From an uncultured bacterium (GTDB lineage Bacteria > Planctomycetota > Phycisphaerae > Phycisphaerales > SM1A02): a stretch of 39,183 nucleotides of DNA. The position numbers and the translations under genes were made by a program. The notes beneath the pieces were generated by a model. That model saw only the letters and a list, made by a program, of their open reading frames with translations. It was not told the origin of the DNA and did no database searches. The stretch's first letter is position 1. Each line of letters begins with the position of its first letter. Below are positions 18,393 through 26,303 of the stretch, piece after piece. The stretch is from contig CAIUGT010000105.1 in NCBI GenBank assembly GCA_903898755.1, forward strand, positions 1 to 39,183, in the 5' to 3' direction.

Positions 18393-19028
18393 CTAATTGC
18401 GCTGATAGCGACGAAGCACACCCACAACAACGCCCTGAATCACGCACTCTTTCACGATGATCGGCTCAAACTCCGGGTTCGCCGGCTGCAAGCGAAATGT
18501 TCCATCGCGCTCCTTGAAAAATGTTTTCAAAGTGGTTTCGCCGCCAGGCAGCAACGCCACCACGCGCTCACCGTTGCGCGCCACATTGCGCTGCTCAACA
18601 ATGACATAATCGCCATCCAAAATTCCCTCGTCGCGCATGCTCATGCCGTCCACTTGCAAGGCGAATAAATTTCCGCGCTGGCCAAGGCGTGTTCCAAAAA
18701 TAGTGTCCAAGCGCAGGGTTTCGGATTGCTCGTATTTCTCAACGGGATGTCCCGCGGCAATGCGGCCAATGAGTGGCAACTCATGTTCATTCGCGCGCTC
18801 GTCAGGCAGTTCCGCGTCAGTCGCAATCTCCAAAGAGCGAGCCTTGTTGGGCTTGCGCACCAGCGCACCCTTCTCGATCAGCGCCTCGACGTGCTCGAAG
18901 ACTGTGACTTTGCTGACGCCGAGTTCGTTTGCGATCTCCTGCATCGTCGGGGAAAAGCCCTTGCTGTTGCGGCAGTCGCGCACAAAGCGGAATATGCGAA
19001 TTTGTTGTGGTGTGAGGCTCATTGACAT
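18393..19028 (-). CDS. lexA: LexA repressor (SOS regulator)
   Basis: The product has 211 residues from the ATG at 19028; a second ATG at 19022 is possible. LexA represses SOS genes until RecA filaments trigger its self-cleavage. The N-terminal winged helix (about 5-67) contains SPTMQEIANELGVSKVTVFE as recognition region. The cleavage site is A92-G93 in RIAAGHPVE. The catalytic dyad is Ser130 (VDGMSMRDEGILDGD) and Lys168 (TTLKTFF). The open frame continues upstream to 19256, but the extra part does not look like LexA. The helix-turn-helix differs from the E. coli recognition helix, so its operator need not be the proteobacterial CTG-N10-CAG type. Confidence 0.96.
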   Translation of the reverse strand: MSMSLTPQQIRIFRFVRDCRNSKGFSPTMQEIANELGVSKVTVFEHVEALIEKGALVRKPNKARSLEIATDAELPDERANEHELPLIGRIAAGHPVEKYEQSETLRLDTIFGTRLGQRGNLFALQVDGMSMRDEGILDGDYVIVEQRNVARNGERVVALLPGGETTLKTFFKERDGTFRLQPANPEFEPIIVKECVIQGVVVGVLRRYQRN

Positions 19029-19563
19029 GTTGCAAAGTCCTTGCGAGTGTGTTTGAAAGGGAGAGTTGGGCAGACCAGCGACCATGCCGCCAAGGCGATG
19101 GACCAGCGTTGCCAGACGATGTGAAATTGGGTGAATTGAAATTGATAGAAGGTGAAGTGGCGGGAGAGATTTCCGGAACAGGTTCTTGCACCGTGTGATT
19201 GATGTGCGATGCAGTTGTCGCGCCGCGTTCCTGCCAGCGCCATCGACGGATTCCAAGCAGGCGTTCCATCCAATCGGAAACTTCGCGAATTAACGACTTT
19301 TGTCCAGCAGGGGCTTGACCCGCCACCACCATCAGTCCGCCGCGAAATGGGTGGTAATCCGTTACGAAAGATCCGCCAGGACCAAAGCGCAGCAGTGGTT
19401 CTTCGGTCACAGTTGCGCGTGCCTGTGAAGCCGTTTGACGGCTTGATGAGCTGGACCAGCCCAAAGACCTGTTGATGGAGTCGACGCTTTGAAAGAGGCG
19501 TGCGAGCCCGCCAAATGCTGCAAGGCGTGCGATTGAAATTGTTGTTGCGTGTGATTGAGTCAT
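18817..19563 (-). CDS. Candidate ORF upstream of and overlapping lexA
   Basis: The frame gives 248 residues from the ATG at 19563, with a GGAG Shine-Dalgarno about 7 nt upstream. It starts MTQSHATTISIARLAAFGGL and contains LLRFGPGGSFVTDYHPFRGG, LMVVAGQAPAGQKSL and REVSDWMERLLGIRRWRW, which read like real protein. The last 70 or so codons overlap lexA in another frame and are probably not meaningful. If genuine, it would be the first gene of a lexA operon, either overlapping it or shortened by a frameshift. No family was recognised. Without it, lexA would have an unusually long 534-base upstream region before this point. Confidence 0.35.
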   Translation of the reverse strand: MTQSHATTISIARLAAFGGLARLFQSVDSINRSLGWSSSSSRQTASQARATVTEEPLLRFGPGGSFVTDYHPFRGGLMVVAGQAPAGQKSLIREVSDWMERLLGIRRWRWQERGATTASHINHTVQEPVPEISPATSPSINFNSPNFTSSGNAGPSPWRHGRWSAQLSLSNTLARTLQHVNEPHTTTNSHIPLCARLPQQQGLFPDDAGDRKRTRRQQSHSLRARRGADREGCAGAQAQQGSLFGDCD

Positions 19564-19584
19564 TGTGGTTCTCCAAAGTGTTTG

Positions 19585-19594
19585 ACTGAACAGT
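19585..19594. promoter_or_regulatory. Short palindrome ACTGAACAGT near the candidate ORF start
   Basis: ACTG-AA-CAGT has inverted halves of 4 bp and lies 22 bp upstream of the ATG at 19563. It could be an operator half-site pair or chance. Confidence 0.2.
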
Positions 19595-19622
19595 TGGAGA
19601 TGCATCGGCAGGTTCGGTATTT

Positions 19623-19650
19623 GTTCTGTACATTTGTTAGGCACATGTTA
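19623..19650. promoter_or_regulatory. Candidate LexA operator: direct repeats of GTTC/GTTA
   Basis: GTTC at 19623-19626 is followed by GTTA at 19636-19639 and GTTA at 19647-19650. The last two are spaced as GTTA-N7-GTTA. Alphaproteobacterial LexA binds GTTC-N7-GTTC, so the layout is suggestive. It lies between the lexA-side ORF and the divergent PLP-enzyme gene. The assignment is inference only. Confidence 0.25.
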
Positions 19651-19716
19651 GCCAAACAAAACACGATCGGACAAAACAGGCCAAATTTCTGTCAAAAAGT
19701 CTGTTAAAGTTCAAAA

Positions 19717-20895
19717 ATGTCCATTTCAATCCAGCCGCCTATGCCATTTGGACCTGAAATTCGGGCCCAGTTTGCCTTGGACCCCAATTTAACCTTCTTA
19801 AACCACGGTTCCTTTGGGTCGCTTCCGCGCGTTGTTCGGGACGCCCAAGAAGCGTGGCGGATGCGGATTGAATCAAATCCCATTGAATGGATTGGCCGGC
19901 GCAATATTGAATCCTTGGCGGCCGTGAAAAAACCGTTGTCCCGCTTTGTGGGTTGCCAACCGAATGATCTTGGATTTGTCACCAACGCCACCGAGGGCGT
20001 GAACGCGGTTTTGCGCTCGCTGCATTTTGAAGCGGGCGACGAGTTGTTGACATGCGATCACGTGTACAACGCGGTGCGTCAAGCCATGAAATTTCGTGCG
20101 CAAGAAACTGGCGCGCGCGTGGTGGAAGTTCCAATCGCGTTGCCCGTGCGCGATCAAGACCACGCCATGAATTGCATATTGAACGCAATCACGCCGCGCA
20201 CGCGCTTGATTGTGATTGATCACATTACAAGTCCGACCGCGTTGCGCTTTGATGTGCGCAAAATTATTGAAGCCGTCAAGGGAACTCGCGCGCAAGTGTT
20301 GGTGGATGGAGCGCACGCGCCTGGCGCGCTCACACTTTCGCTTGACACGTTGGGCGCGCATTTTTACGCCGCCAATTTGCACAAGTGGACCATGGCTCCG
20401 CGTGGCAGCGCGTTCGTGTGGGTCTCGCCTCAGTTTCAAAAAGACATTCATCCATGCATCATCAGCCATGAATTTGCAAATGGGTTCGCCGCTGAATTTG
20501 ATTGGCAAGGAACGCGCGATCTGAGCGCGTGGAATTCAATTTCCGCCGCGCTGGCCTGGTTTGAAGAGCTTGGTTCGGAGCGCGTGTTGCACCACAATCA
20601 TCAGTTGGCGTCGTGGGCGCATCAATTGTTGTGCGCTGAATTTTCTTTCGAGCCCATTTCGCCGTTGGATGGATCCATGCTCAGTTGCATGGCCAGTGTG
20701 CGCTTGCCAAAGTCGGTGCAAAGCAAGTTTGAAAATCCAGAGGCGTTTCAGAAGCAACTTTTGAATGTTGACCATATTGAAATTCCAATCTTTGAATGGA
20801 ATAAACATTGGTTGTTGCGTGTCAGCGCAGCCATTCATAATGAACCAGCTCACTATGAGCGTCTGGTCGCGGCCCTGAAAAAATATTTGGCGTAG
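19717..20895 (+). CDS. PLP-dependent aminotransferase class V / isopenicillin N epimerase-like
   Basis: The product has 392 residues with no signal peptide. The fold-type I signature is clear: FLNHGSFGSLPR at the start, the cofactor-binding TNATEGVNAVLRS (about 89-101), Asp197 and His200 in VLVDGAHAPGA, and the Schiff-base Lys223 in NLHKWTMAPRGSAFVW. DWQGTRDLSAW is typical of the isopenicillin N epimerase-like subgroup of class V enzymes. Members include cysteine desulfurases, kynureninases and epimerases, so the substrate cannot be assigned. No beta-lactam genes are nearby. A truncated hemoglobin gene follows 30 bp later on the same strand, suggesting an operon. The promoter must lie in the region shared with the lexA-side ORF. 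Confidence 0.9.
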   Translation: MSISIQPPMPFGPEIRAQFALDPNLTFLNHGSFGSLPRVVRDAQEAWRMRIESNPIEWIGRRNIESLAAVKKPLSRFVGCQPNDLGFVTNATEGVNAVLRSLHFEAGDELLTCDHVYNAVRQAMKFRAQETGARVVEVPIALPVRDQDHAMNCILNAITPRTRLIVIDHITSPTALRFDVRKIIEAVKGTRAQVLVDGAHAPGALTLSLDTLGAHFYAANLHKWTMAPRGSAFVWVSPQFQKDIHPCIISHEFANGFAAEFDWQGTRDLSAWNSISAALAWFEELGSERVLHHNHQLASWAHQLLCAEFSFEPISPLDGSMLSCMASVRLPKSVQSKFENPEAFQKQLLNVDHIEIPIFEWNKHWLLRVSAAIHNEPAHYERLVAALKKYLA

Positions 20896-20925
20896 CGGAA
20901 TTGTGTCGCGTCTAACATTGCCATC

Positions 20926-21378
20926 ATGCCAAATTCAACTCCAGAACCTACAAAGCCAAACGATGTTTCGCTGCCAATTGCTGCGGTGGACGCATCGACC
21001 GAGCGTGCCGTGGAACAAAGCATTTACCAGCAACTTGGCGCGGAGAAATTTTGGGATATTGCCCGCGCTTTCTATGGGCGCGTAGACAAGCATGAACGCA
21101 TGCGCCCGATTTTTCCAGCAGATTTACAAGAGCCCATCCGCAATCAAGCGGAGTTTCTTATTCAATATTTTGGTGGCCCGCAAACATACAGCGATCGCAA
21201 GGGACATCCGCGTTTGCGTATGCGCCACGCGCCGTTTCCAATTGACGTGACTATGCGCAATGACTGGGTGGATTGCATGCGCGGCGCGCTGGTTGATGCC
21301 GAAATTTCGGAGTTCATTGCCGCGCCCATGATGGCGTACTTTGAACGCACCGCGACATTCATGATGAACAGGCCTTGA
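20926..21378 (+). CDS. Group II truncated hemoglobin (TrHbO-like)
   Basis: The product has 150 residues including an N-terminal extension of about 25. It carries the group II truncated globin pattern: the B10 tyrosine in FYGRV (Tyr50), YFGGPQTYSDRKGHPRLRMRH with the proximal heme ligand His101, and the G8 tryptophan in RNDWVDCMR (Trp114). Such globins bind O2 with high affinity and may act in peroxide or NO chemistry. It is a soluble cytoplasmic protein. It lies 30 bp after the PLP-enzyme gene and is probably co-transcribed with it. Confidence 0.92.
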   Translation: MPNSTPEPTKPNDVSLPIAAVDASTERAVEQSIYQQLGAEKFWDIARAFYGRVDKHERMRPIFPADLQEPIRNQAEFLIQYFGGPQTYSDRKGHPRLRMRHAPFPIDVTMRNDWVDCMRGALVDAEISEFIAAPMMAYFERTATFMMNRP

Positions 21379-21507
21379 TCCGCATGCGGGTCTGAGTCCG
21401 GACGCAGACTTGAATTTCAGGAAATGCACGCAGCGCAATGAGCGCATTCACTTCAAGTTTCGCGTACCTACGCGTGTCTCATTGAGGATCTTTCAGCGGT
21501 CACCACG

Positions 21508-22527
21508 TTACTTGGGATTCTCAACCACCACGAGGTCTTTGCGTCCCAATTTCCTGACGGCTTTTTCAGCGTCCGCGCGCGTTTCAAATTCTCCCACATA
21601 CACGATCCAAATCTTTTGACCGCTCTTTGATTTTGACGCCACAACTTTGGGCGCTTGGATTCCGTTTCGTGACGCGGCTTTGGAAATTTCCTTGGCGCGA
21701 TTCTTGGCGCTAGTTTCCAGGATAAAACTTCCGGCTTGAATCACGAATGCATCTGAATCGACTTTCTTTCCCGCGCTTTTGCTAGCGGTCTTGGCAGAGG
21801 TATCGGCCGATGGTTTTGCGGGTTTGTCATCCGCAACTTTCGCCGGCTTCGCTGGTTTGGCCGGCTTGTCATCCGAGGCTTTGGCTGGTTTCTTGGGCTT
21901 TGCCACGGGTGGCGGACTGGAATCTTTTTCAAAGCCACTTGAAGCATCAGCGGCTTTGGAAGCAATGGTCACGCTATTTGTCGATACCGGACTGCTTGAC
22001 GTCGAAAGTGCATTGCCATTCATGCTGATAGCAGGCTCAGCCATTGACAAAACTTTTCCAGCACGCGCCGGATCCCTGGATGCCGCGGCCAGATCCTTGG
22101 CGCGATTGCTGGCTTCACCAGTCAGTTTATTCGCAGCCGCGTCGTAATAATTCGCGGCGTCGGCGTAGCGCTTTTGGTGCACCATGACATCGCCAAGCAT
22201 GACTTTGCTTTCACCCGCTGTTTCCGCGTCCATGCTTTGCTCTGAAATTTGAAAACGTGTTTGCGCTTCCGAAAAGTTTCCAAGTTGATACGCCGACAGG
22301 CCGGCGAGCAGGGCGGCTTGGTCGCGCAATGTGCCTGACGAATCATTTTGCACAACGCTGGCTTGCTCCAATGATTGCTTCCAATTTTTGGATTCGTAAT
22401 TGGAGATGGCGCCATCAAGCCGGTCGGGCTGCGCGCTTTGACACGCCGTGGCGCTGACGACCGAAAGCAGCGCCGCACATCGAAGCAACTTTCCAAATAT
22501 GGCGCACAAACGGCTGGCGCTTGACAT
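21508..22527 (-). CDS. SPOR-domain lipoprotein with TPR-like region
   Basis: The product has 339 residues from the ATG at 22527. The signal peptide ends in a lipobox-like A-T-A-C (Cys29). Helical TPR-like repeats follow (about 40-140, e.g. AALLAGLSAYQLGNFSEAQTRF and GDVMVHQKRYADAANYYDAA). A long low-complexity Lys/Pro/Ala/Asp linker (about 205-255, PAKPAKPAK pattern) leads to a C-terminal SPOR domain (about 259-335, FVIQAGSF then IWIVYVGEFETRADAEKAVRKL). SPOR domains bind peptidoglycan stripped of stem peptides, often at division sites. The linker should span the periplasm. A longer frame from a TTG at 22653 is possible but would hide the signal peptide. It diverges from the AMP-ligase gene. 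Confidence 0.87.
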   Translation of the reverse strand: MSSASRLCAIFGKLLRCAALLSVVSATACQSAQPDRLDGAISNYESKNWKQSLEQASVVQNDSSGTLRDQAALLAGLSAYQLGNFSEAQTRFQISEQSMDAETAGESKVMLGDVMVHQKRYADAANYYDAAANKLTGEASNRAKDLAAASRDPARAGKVLSMAEPAISMNGNALSTSSSPVSTNSVTIASKAADASSGFEKDSSPPPVAKPKKPAKASDDKPAKPAKPAKVADDKPAKPSADTSAKTASKSAGKKVDSDAFVIQAGSFILETSAKNRAKEISKAASRNGIQAPKVVASKSKSGQKIWIVYVGEFETRADAEKAVRKLGRKDLVVVENPK

Positions 22528-22763
22528 TCGTGTTTGCGCGATTTCTGAACTCGCAATTTCGAATCCAGCAGCCTGGTCTTTCTTCGCGGCAACAAATTTG
22601 CGCGCGCGTGAAGTCAATGCAAAGAGCGAGTTGTCCAATGGAATTCCTTTCAAACAAGTTGAGGCAAGTTCTGTTCAATCAATCTCAGTCAAATCAGTGG
22701 CGCCGCGCATGCAGCCCGCCCAGTTTGAGAAGCGGTTTCTCTTGGCGTACTGTATCGCCACAA

Positions 22764-24236
22764 ATGAAACTTCTGCTTGACATTCAGCGCCAACTTCTGC
22801 GGCATCCAGCGCATGTTTTTGTGCAAGATGACCAACGCCAGTGGAAAGGTTTCACATTGCTTGTGGCCGCGTGGCACATTGCGCGCGCCATTGAGCGAAC
22901 CACTCAGCGGGAGCGGGTTGGAATCATGCTTCCCACAAGCGGTTTATTTCCTGCGGCGTTGTTGGCCACATGGATGCTTGGTAAGACCGCCGTACCGCTG
23001 AATTATTTATTGTCGCGCGACGATTTGGAATATGTCTGCCGCGACGCGGGCATTGATTGCGTCGTGACCGTCAAACCCATGCTTGAATTTATTGGTGGTC
23101 CGACCGCGTCCATGAAGCCGCTATTAATGGAGGACATGTCTTTCAAGGGGCTGCCGCCTGTGCGCCGCGCCAAGCGCCGTGGCGACGATGCCCTTGCGGT
23201 GTTGTTGTACACCAGCGGAACCAGCGGCAAGCCCAAGGGCGTGATGTTGAGTTGCGGAAATCTTGCCGCCAACATTGACCAAGTTGTGAACTGGGCCACA
23301 TTCACGAACAAAGATATTTTGCTGGGCGTGTTGCCCCAATTTCATTCCTTTGGCTTGACCATACTCACGTTGTTGCCATTGGCAATCGCCGCCAAAGCCA
23401 TCTACACCGCCAAGTTTGTCCCGCGCAAAATTCTGGAATTGGGCAAGCAACATCAAGCCACGGTTTTTGTTGCAATTCCATCCATGTATCACGCGCTGGC
23501 CGCGCAAAAGAGCGGTGGCAAGGAGCATTTGGGAATGTTGCGCTACGCCGTTAGTGGTGGCGAACCGTTGCCAGCGAGCGTAGCCAACGAGTTTTTTGAA
23601 AAGTTCGGCGTGAGAATTTCCGAGGGCTACGGTCTGACCGAAACGAGTCCCGTGACGAATTGGTGTTTGCCCGCGGAATATCGCGCGCGCAGTGTTGGCC
23701 GCGCGTTGCCGCGAGTGGAGCAATGGATTGTGGATGCTCAGGGCAACAGGCTTCCCCCCAATCAAGATGGAGAGATTCGCATGCGTGGTCCCAACATTAT
23801 GCAGGGTTATTGGAATTTGCCGCAGGAAACCGCGCAGGCCTTTGACGAGAAAGGTTTTTTCCGCTCAGGCGACATGGGTCGATTTGATGACGACGGGCAC
23901 TTGTACATCACGGGTCGCATCAAGGAAATGTTGATCATTGCTGGCGAAAATGTTTTTCCGCGCGAAATAGAAGAGGCGCTCAATCGACATCCCAGCGTGA
24001 AAGCCAGCGCCGTGATTGGCGCCGCCGATGAAAGCCGCGGGGAAACCGCTCTTGCGTTTGTGGAATTAAACGAAGGCTTTGCATTTGACGAAGCCGCACT
24101 ACGCGGACACTGCCGGGAACATTTGGCGCAGTTCAAGGTGCCGCGCGCTATTCGAGCGCGCAAGGAATTGCCGCGCAATGCCACGGGGAAAATCATGCGG
24201 CGTTTGTTGACAAGCGACACCCCCAGCGATTTGTAA
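22764..24236 (+). CDS. AMP-dependent synthetase/ligase (acyl-CoA synthetase-like)
   Basis: The product has 490 residues from the ATG at 22764. It is an ANL-superfamily enzyme. Visible motifs are the phosphate loop YTSGTSGKPKG (149-159), the GYGLTETSP motif, GEIRMRGPNIMQGYW, RSGDMGRFDDDGHLYITGR, the hinge GRIKEMLIIAGENVFPREIEE split over the domain border, and the C-terminal catalytic lysine in NATGKIMRR. It activates a carboxylic acid as acyl-adenylate and probably transfers it to CoA. Chain length and substrate cannot be inferred. The open frame continues upstream to 22521, but that part overlaps the divergent gene's promoter and is Arg/Gln-rich noise. The gene is monocistronic as far as visible. 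Confidence 0.9.
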   Translation: MKLLLDIQRQLLRHPAHVFVQDDQRQWKGFTLLVAAWHIARAIERTTQRERVGIMLPTSGLFPAALLATWMLGKTAVPLNYLLSRDDLEYVCRDAGIDCVVTVKPMLEFIGGPTASMKPLLMEDMSFKGLPPVRRAKRRGDDALAVLLYTSGTSGKPKGVMLSCGNLAANIDQVVNWATFTNKDILLGVLPQFHSFGLTILTLLPLAIAAKAIYTAKFVPRKILELGKQHQATVFVAIPSMYHALAAQKSGGKEHLGMLRYAVSGGEPLPASVANEFFEKFGVRISEGYGLTETSPVTNWCLPAEYRARSVGRALPRVEQWIVDAQGNRLPPNQDGEIRMRGPNIMQGYWNLPQETAQAFDEKGFFRSGDMGRFDDDGHLYITGRIKEMLIIAGENVFPREIEEALNRHPSVKASAVIGAADESRGETALAFVELNEGFAFDEAALRGHCREHLAQFKVPRAIRARKELPRNATGKIMRRLLTSDTPSDL

Positions 24237-24300
24237 AAATATCCGCGATCTCAGCGATCACGCAACCAACGGTCATGTTGTGATTTGATCTTGATTGAAA

Positions 24301-24321
24301 GGCGCATCAATTACATGCGCC
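24301..24321 (-). terminator. Hairpin over the stop codon of the 24307-26244 gene
   Basis: GGCGCAT (24301-24307) and ATGCGCC (24315-24321) form a perfect 7-bp stem with a 7-nt loop. The stop codon of the minus-strand gene lies inside it. The following minus-strand bases are TTTCAATC, so the U-tract is weak. Confidence 0.4.
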
Positions 24322-26244
24322 CCAACCCAGCAGCACTATTGAAACATCTCCGGCGTCCACTTGCCCAGAAGAATCAAGATCAGTTGGGCACAAGAAACAG
24401 ACGCCGTAGTCAAGCAGAATGGCTGAGACATCTCCGCTGTCAATTTGCCCGTTTTGATCGAAATCACCAACGCAGCAACCACGAATGTCGCTGAGGGCCG
24501 TGATGCGCAAGGTGGCGAATCCAGTGGAATTTTCAAGCGACGCCAAGCGGATCAGATAGGTGGTGTCGCATTGTGTTTCAAACCGCATGTTGCTGCCACG
24601 ATTGGGTTCGCAAAAAATACTGTCGTCAGAGCATTGCTCTAGCACAAGATTGTTGCATGAGCCAGAAAACAAATCCATTCGCGTGTCAAAATTCACGCCG
24701 CAGACATCAATTTGATAGTTGCTGTGGGTGCCAGCAGGTGGCGTCCAACGCAACCAGATATCGCCGCCCGTGGGCGTTGGATTGCTTGGGCAAGAAAATG
24801 CGGGCAAGCCCGCGGTTGATCCCAACAATGAAAGCGAAGTTGACCCCACGGAAACATCCAAAGGTGTCGCGCAAGAATCATTGCTTGGGCGAGGCGCTCC
24901 GCATGATTGCGCGGCCCAGATGGCGCAATCTTCATCCCAAGTTGTTTCACAGCACGAAGGAAGCGAAGCGCACACAACCGCGCAACACGCTGGATCTACG
25001 CAGCTTGGTGTTGTGTGCGTGGCAAAACAATTTCCCGTGGCGTTGGTACAGGGCAGGACGCATTTCGCCGAGGTTTCCATTTGAAACCAATAGGCGCCGT
25101 CATCACAATTAAATGACTGGCTTGAAATTATTCCGTTGGTTCCTGGCGCGACCACAACCCAATATTTAGCGGGCGCCACGCAGTTCCATTCGCGGCCAGG
25201 TGCGCAACCGGCTGCGTTCACCAAAACTTGGGCGCCTGGAAGCGAAGTCTCCGTCGCGTTTACGGCGGTCAAGGCGGCGAACACGGGGCGAATTGAAGAA
25301 AGTGTGATCGCCACTTTCACATAGCCATCGTTGTCCGTGTCGGCGTTGCGCAAATCCAGGTAGTACACATCGACATCCGTAATGGTGGTTCCGTCAATTG
25401 TGGTGAACAGTGAACCGCACATTGTGGTTTGCGCGCCAATGGTTTGCGCAGTATTTGGCAGGACCAAATCGGGTCGAATACTTGGATCATTTGAGCGAGC
25501 TCCGCATGCCTCAAGTTCATGGCTTGCATTCAGCGGGCACACCAATGTGCAAGCTGTATTGCACAAATCAGCAGCTAAGTAGACGCAGAAATCATCCCAA
25601 ATCACATTGCAACATGTGGGCAAGCCTGCGCAAACCGATTCACAGCACACTGGATCGGAGCAACTGGAATTACCGTGCGGCACCAAGCAATCGCCGGCGG
25701 TTGGATCGCCACAACTCTTTGGCGGCGGCAACACACACAAATCTTGTGCTGACAATGCGCAGGTGAAGTCCCAAACGGCTTCGCAACAAAATGGATCAAT
25801 GGCACACACAATTCCACAGCATGTCGCGTCCGCGCAAGACGCTTTGCCCCGTGAAATGAAACAGGAACCAAGCCCTGGAATTCCGCAGATTTCACATAAT
25901 TGGTTAGCCATGTCCAAACAGTCGTCGTCCCAATTGGTCTCGCAGCAGTGCGGGGTGTAGCTGCACACATCGCTGCAGCATTTGATGTCAACGCATCCGT
26001 TGCCGACATGCACCGCGCCGCAATTACCAAAGCCACAGCCAATTTCATCCGCCAATGCTTGTGTGGCGAAAACAGACGCCATCAACGCAAGCGCAAGAAA
26101 TCCAACTCGCGCTTTGTTTGTTGCAAGTGCTGAGAAGTGAGAAAATTTGAGAACTGATATTGCGTTTTTCAAATGTTTGATCGTGCGGTAGAAAACGCAA
26201 CCACGAGCATTGCAATGATTGACATCAAGAACATCATGGCTCAT
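24307..26244 (-). CDS. Secreted Cys-module protein with dockerin-like C-terminus (four modules)
   Basis: The product has 645 residues. After a long basic N-region, a hydrophobic signal segment (about 46-64) ends in ALA-DE. Four cysteine modules follow at about 75-117, 128-170, 186-228 and 406-448, all with spacing C-x8-C-x4-CC-x3-C-x5-CC-x3-WD-x2-C-x7-C. Between modules 3 and 4 is a beta-rich region with a D-T-D-N-D-G-Y-V loop. A PPC-like beta domain (about 458-585, GGDIWLRWTPP, FDTRMDLFSGSC) precedes two calcium-type loops (DFDQNGQIDSGD, DLDSSGQVDAGD) at the C-terminus, which ends in Gly-Ala-Cys-Asn. It is probably extracellular and disulfide-stabilised. No catalytic residues were recognised. 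The next gene upstream on the strand encodes a related protein. Confidence 0.87.
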   Translation of the reverse strand: MSHDVLDVNHCNARGCVFYRTIKHLKNAISVLKFSHFSALATNKARVGFLALALMASVFATQALADEIGCGFGNCGAVHVGNGCVDIKCCSDVCSYTPHCCETNWDDDCLDMANQLCEICGIPGLGSCFISRGKASCADATCCGIVCAIDPFCCEAVWDFTCALSAQDLCVLPPPKSCGDPTAGDCLVPHGNSSCSDPVCCESVCAGLPTCCNVIWDDFCVYLAADLCNTACTLVCPLNASHELEACGARSNDPSIRPDLVLPNTAQTIGAQTTMCGSLFTTIDGTTITDVDVYYLDLRNADTDNDGYVKVAITLSSIRPVFAALTAVNATETSLPGAQVLVNAAGCAPGREWNCVAPAKYWVVVAPGTNGIISSQSFNCDDGAYWFQMETSAKCVLPCTNATGNCFATHTTPSCVDPACCAVVCASLPSCCETTWDEDCAIWAAQSCGAPRPSNDSCATPLDVSVGSTSLSLLGSTAGLPAFSCPSNPTPTGGDIWLRWTPPAGTHSNYQIDVCGVNFDTRMDLFSGSCNNLVLEQCSDDSIFCEPNRGSNMRFETQCDTTYLIRLASLENSTGFATLRITALSDIRGCCVGDFDQNGQIDSGDVSAILLDYGVCFLCPTDLDSSGQVDAGDVSIVLLGWGACN

Positions 26245-26303
26245 TGGAACACTATAAGTCCGAACGAGGTTGAATCAAAGTTCCATAATTGATCGATTCA
26301 AGA

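Noticed and set aside
19019-19633. Second minus-strand frame upstream of lexA
   Set aside because: Rich in Arg, Trp and Cys with no start signal. The overlapping frame from 19563 reads more like protein.
22521-22763. Upstream extension of the AMP-ligase frame
   Set aside because: The sequence before the ATG at 22764 does not resemble the family and overlaps the divergent lipoprotein gene region.
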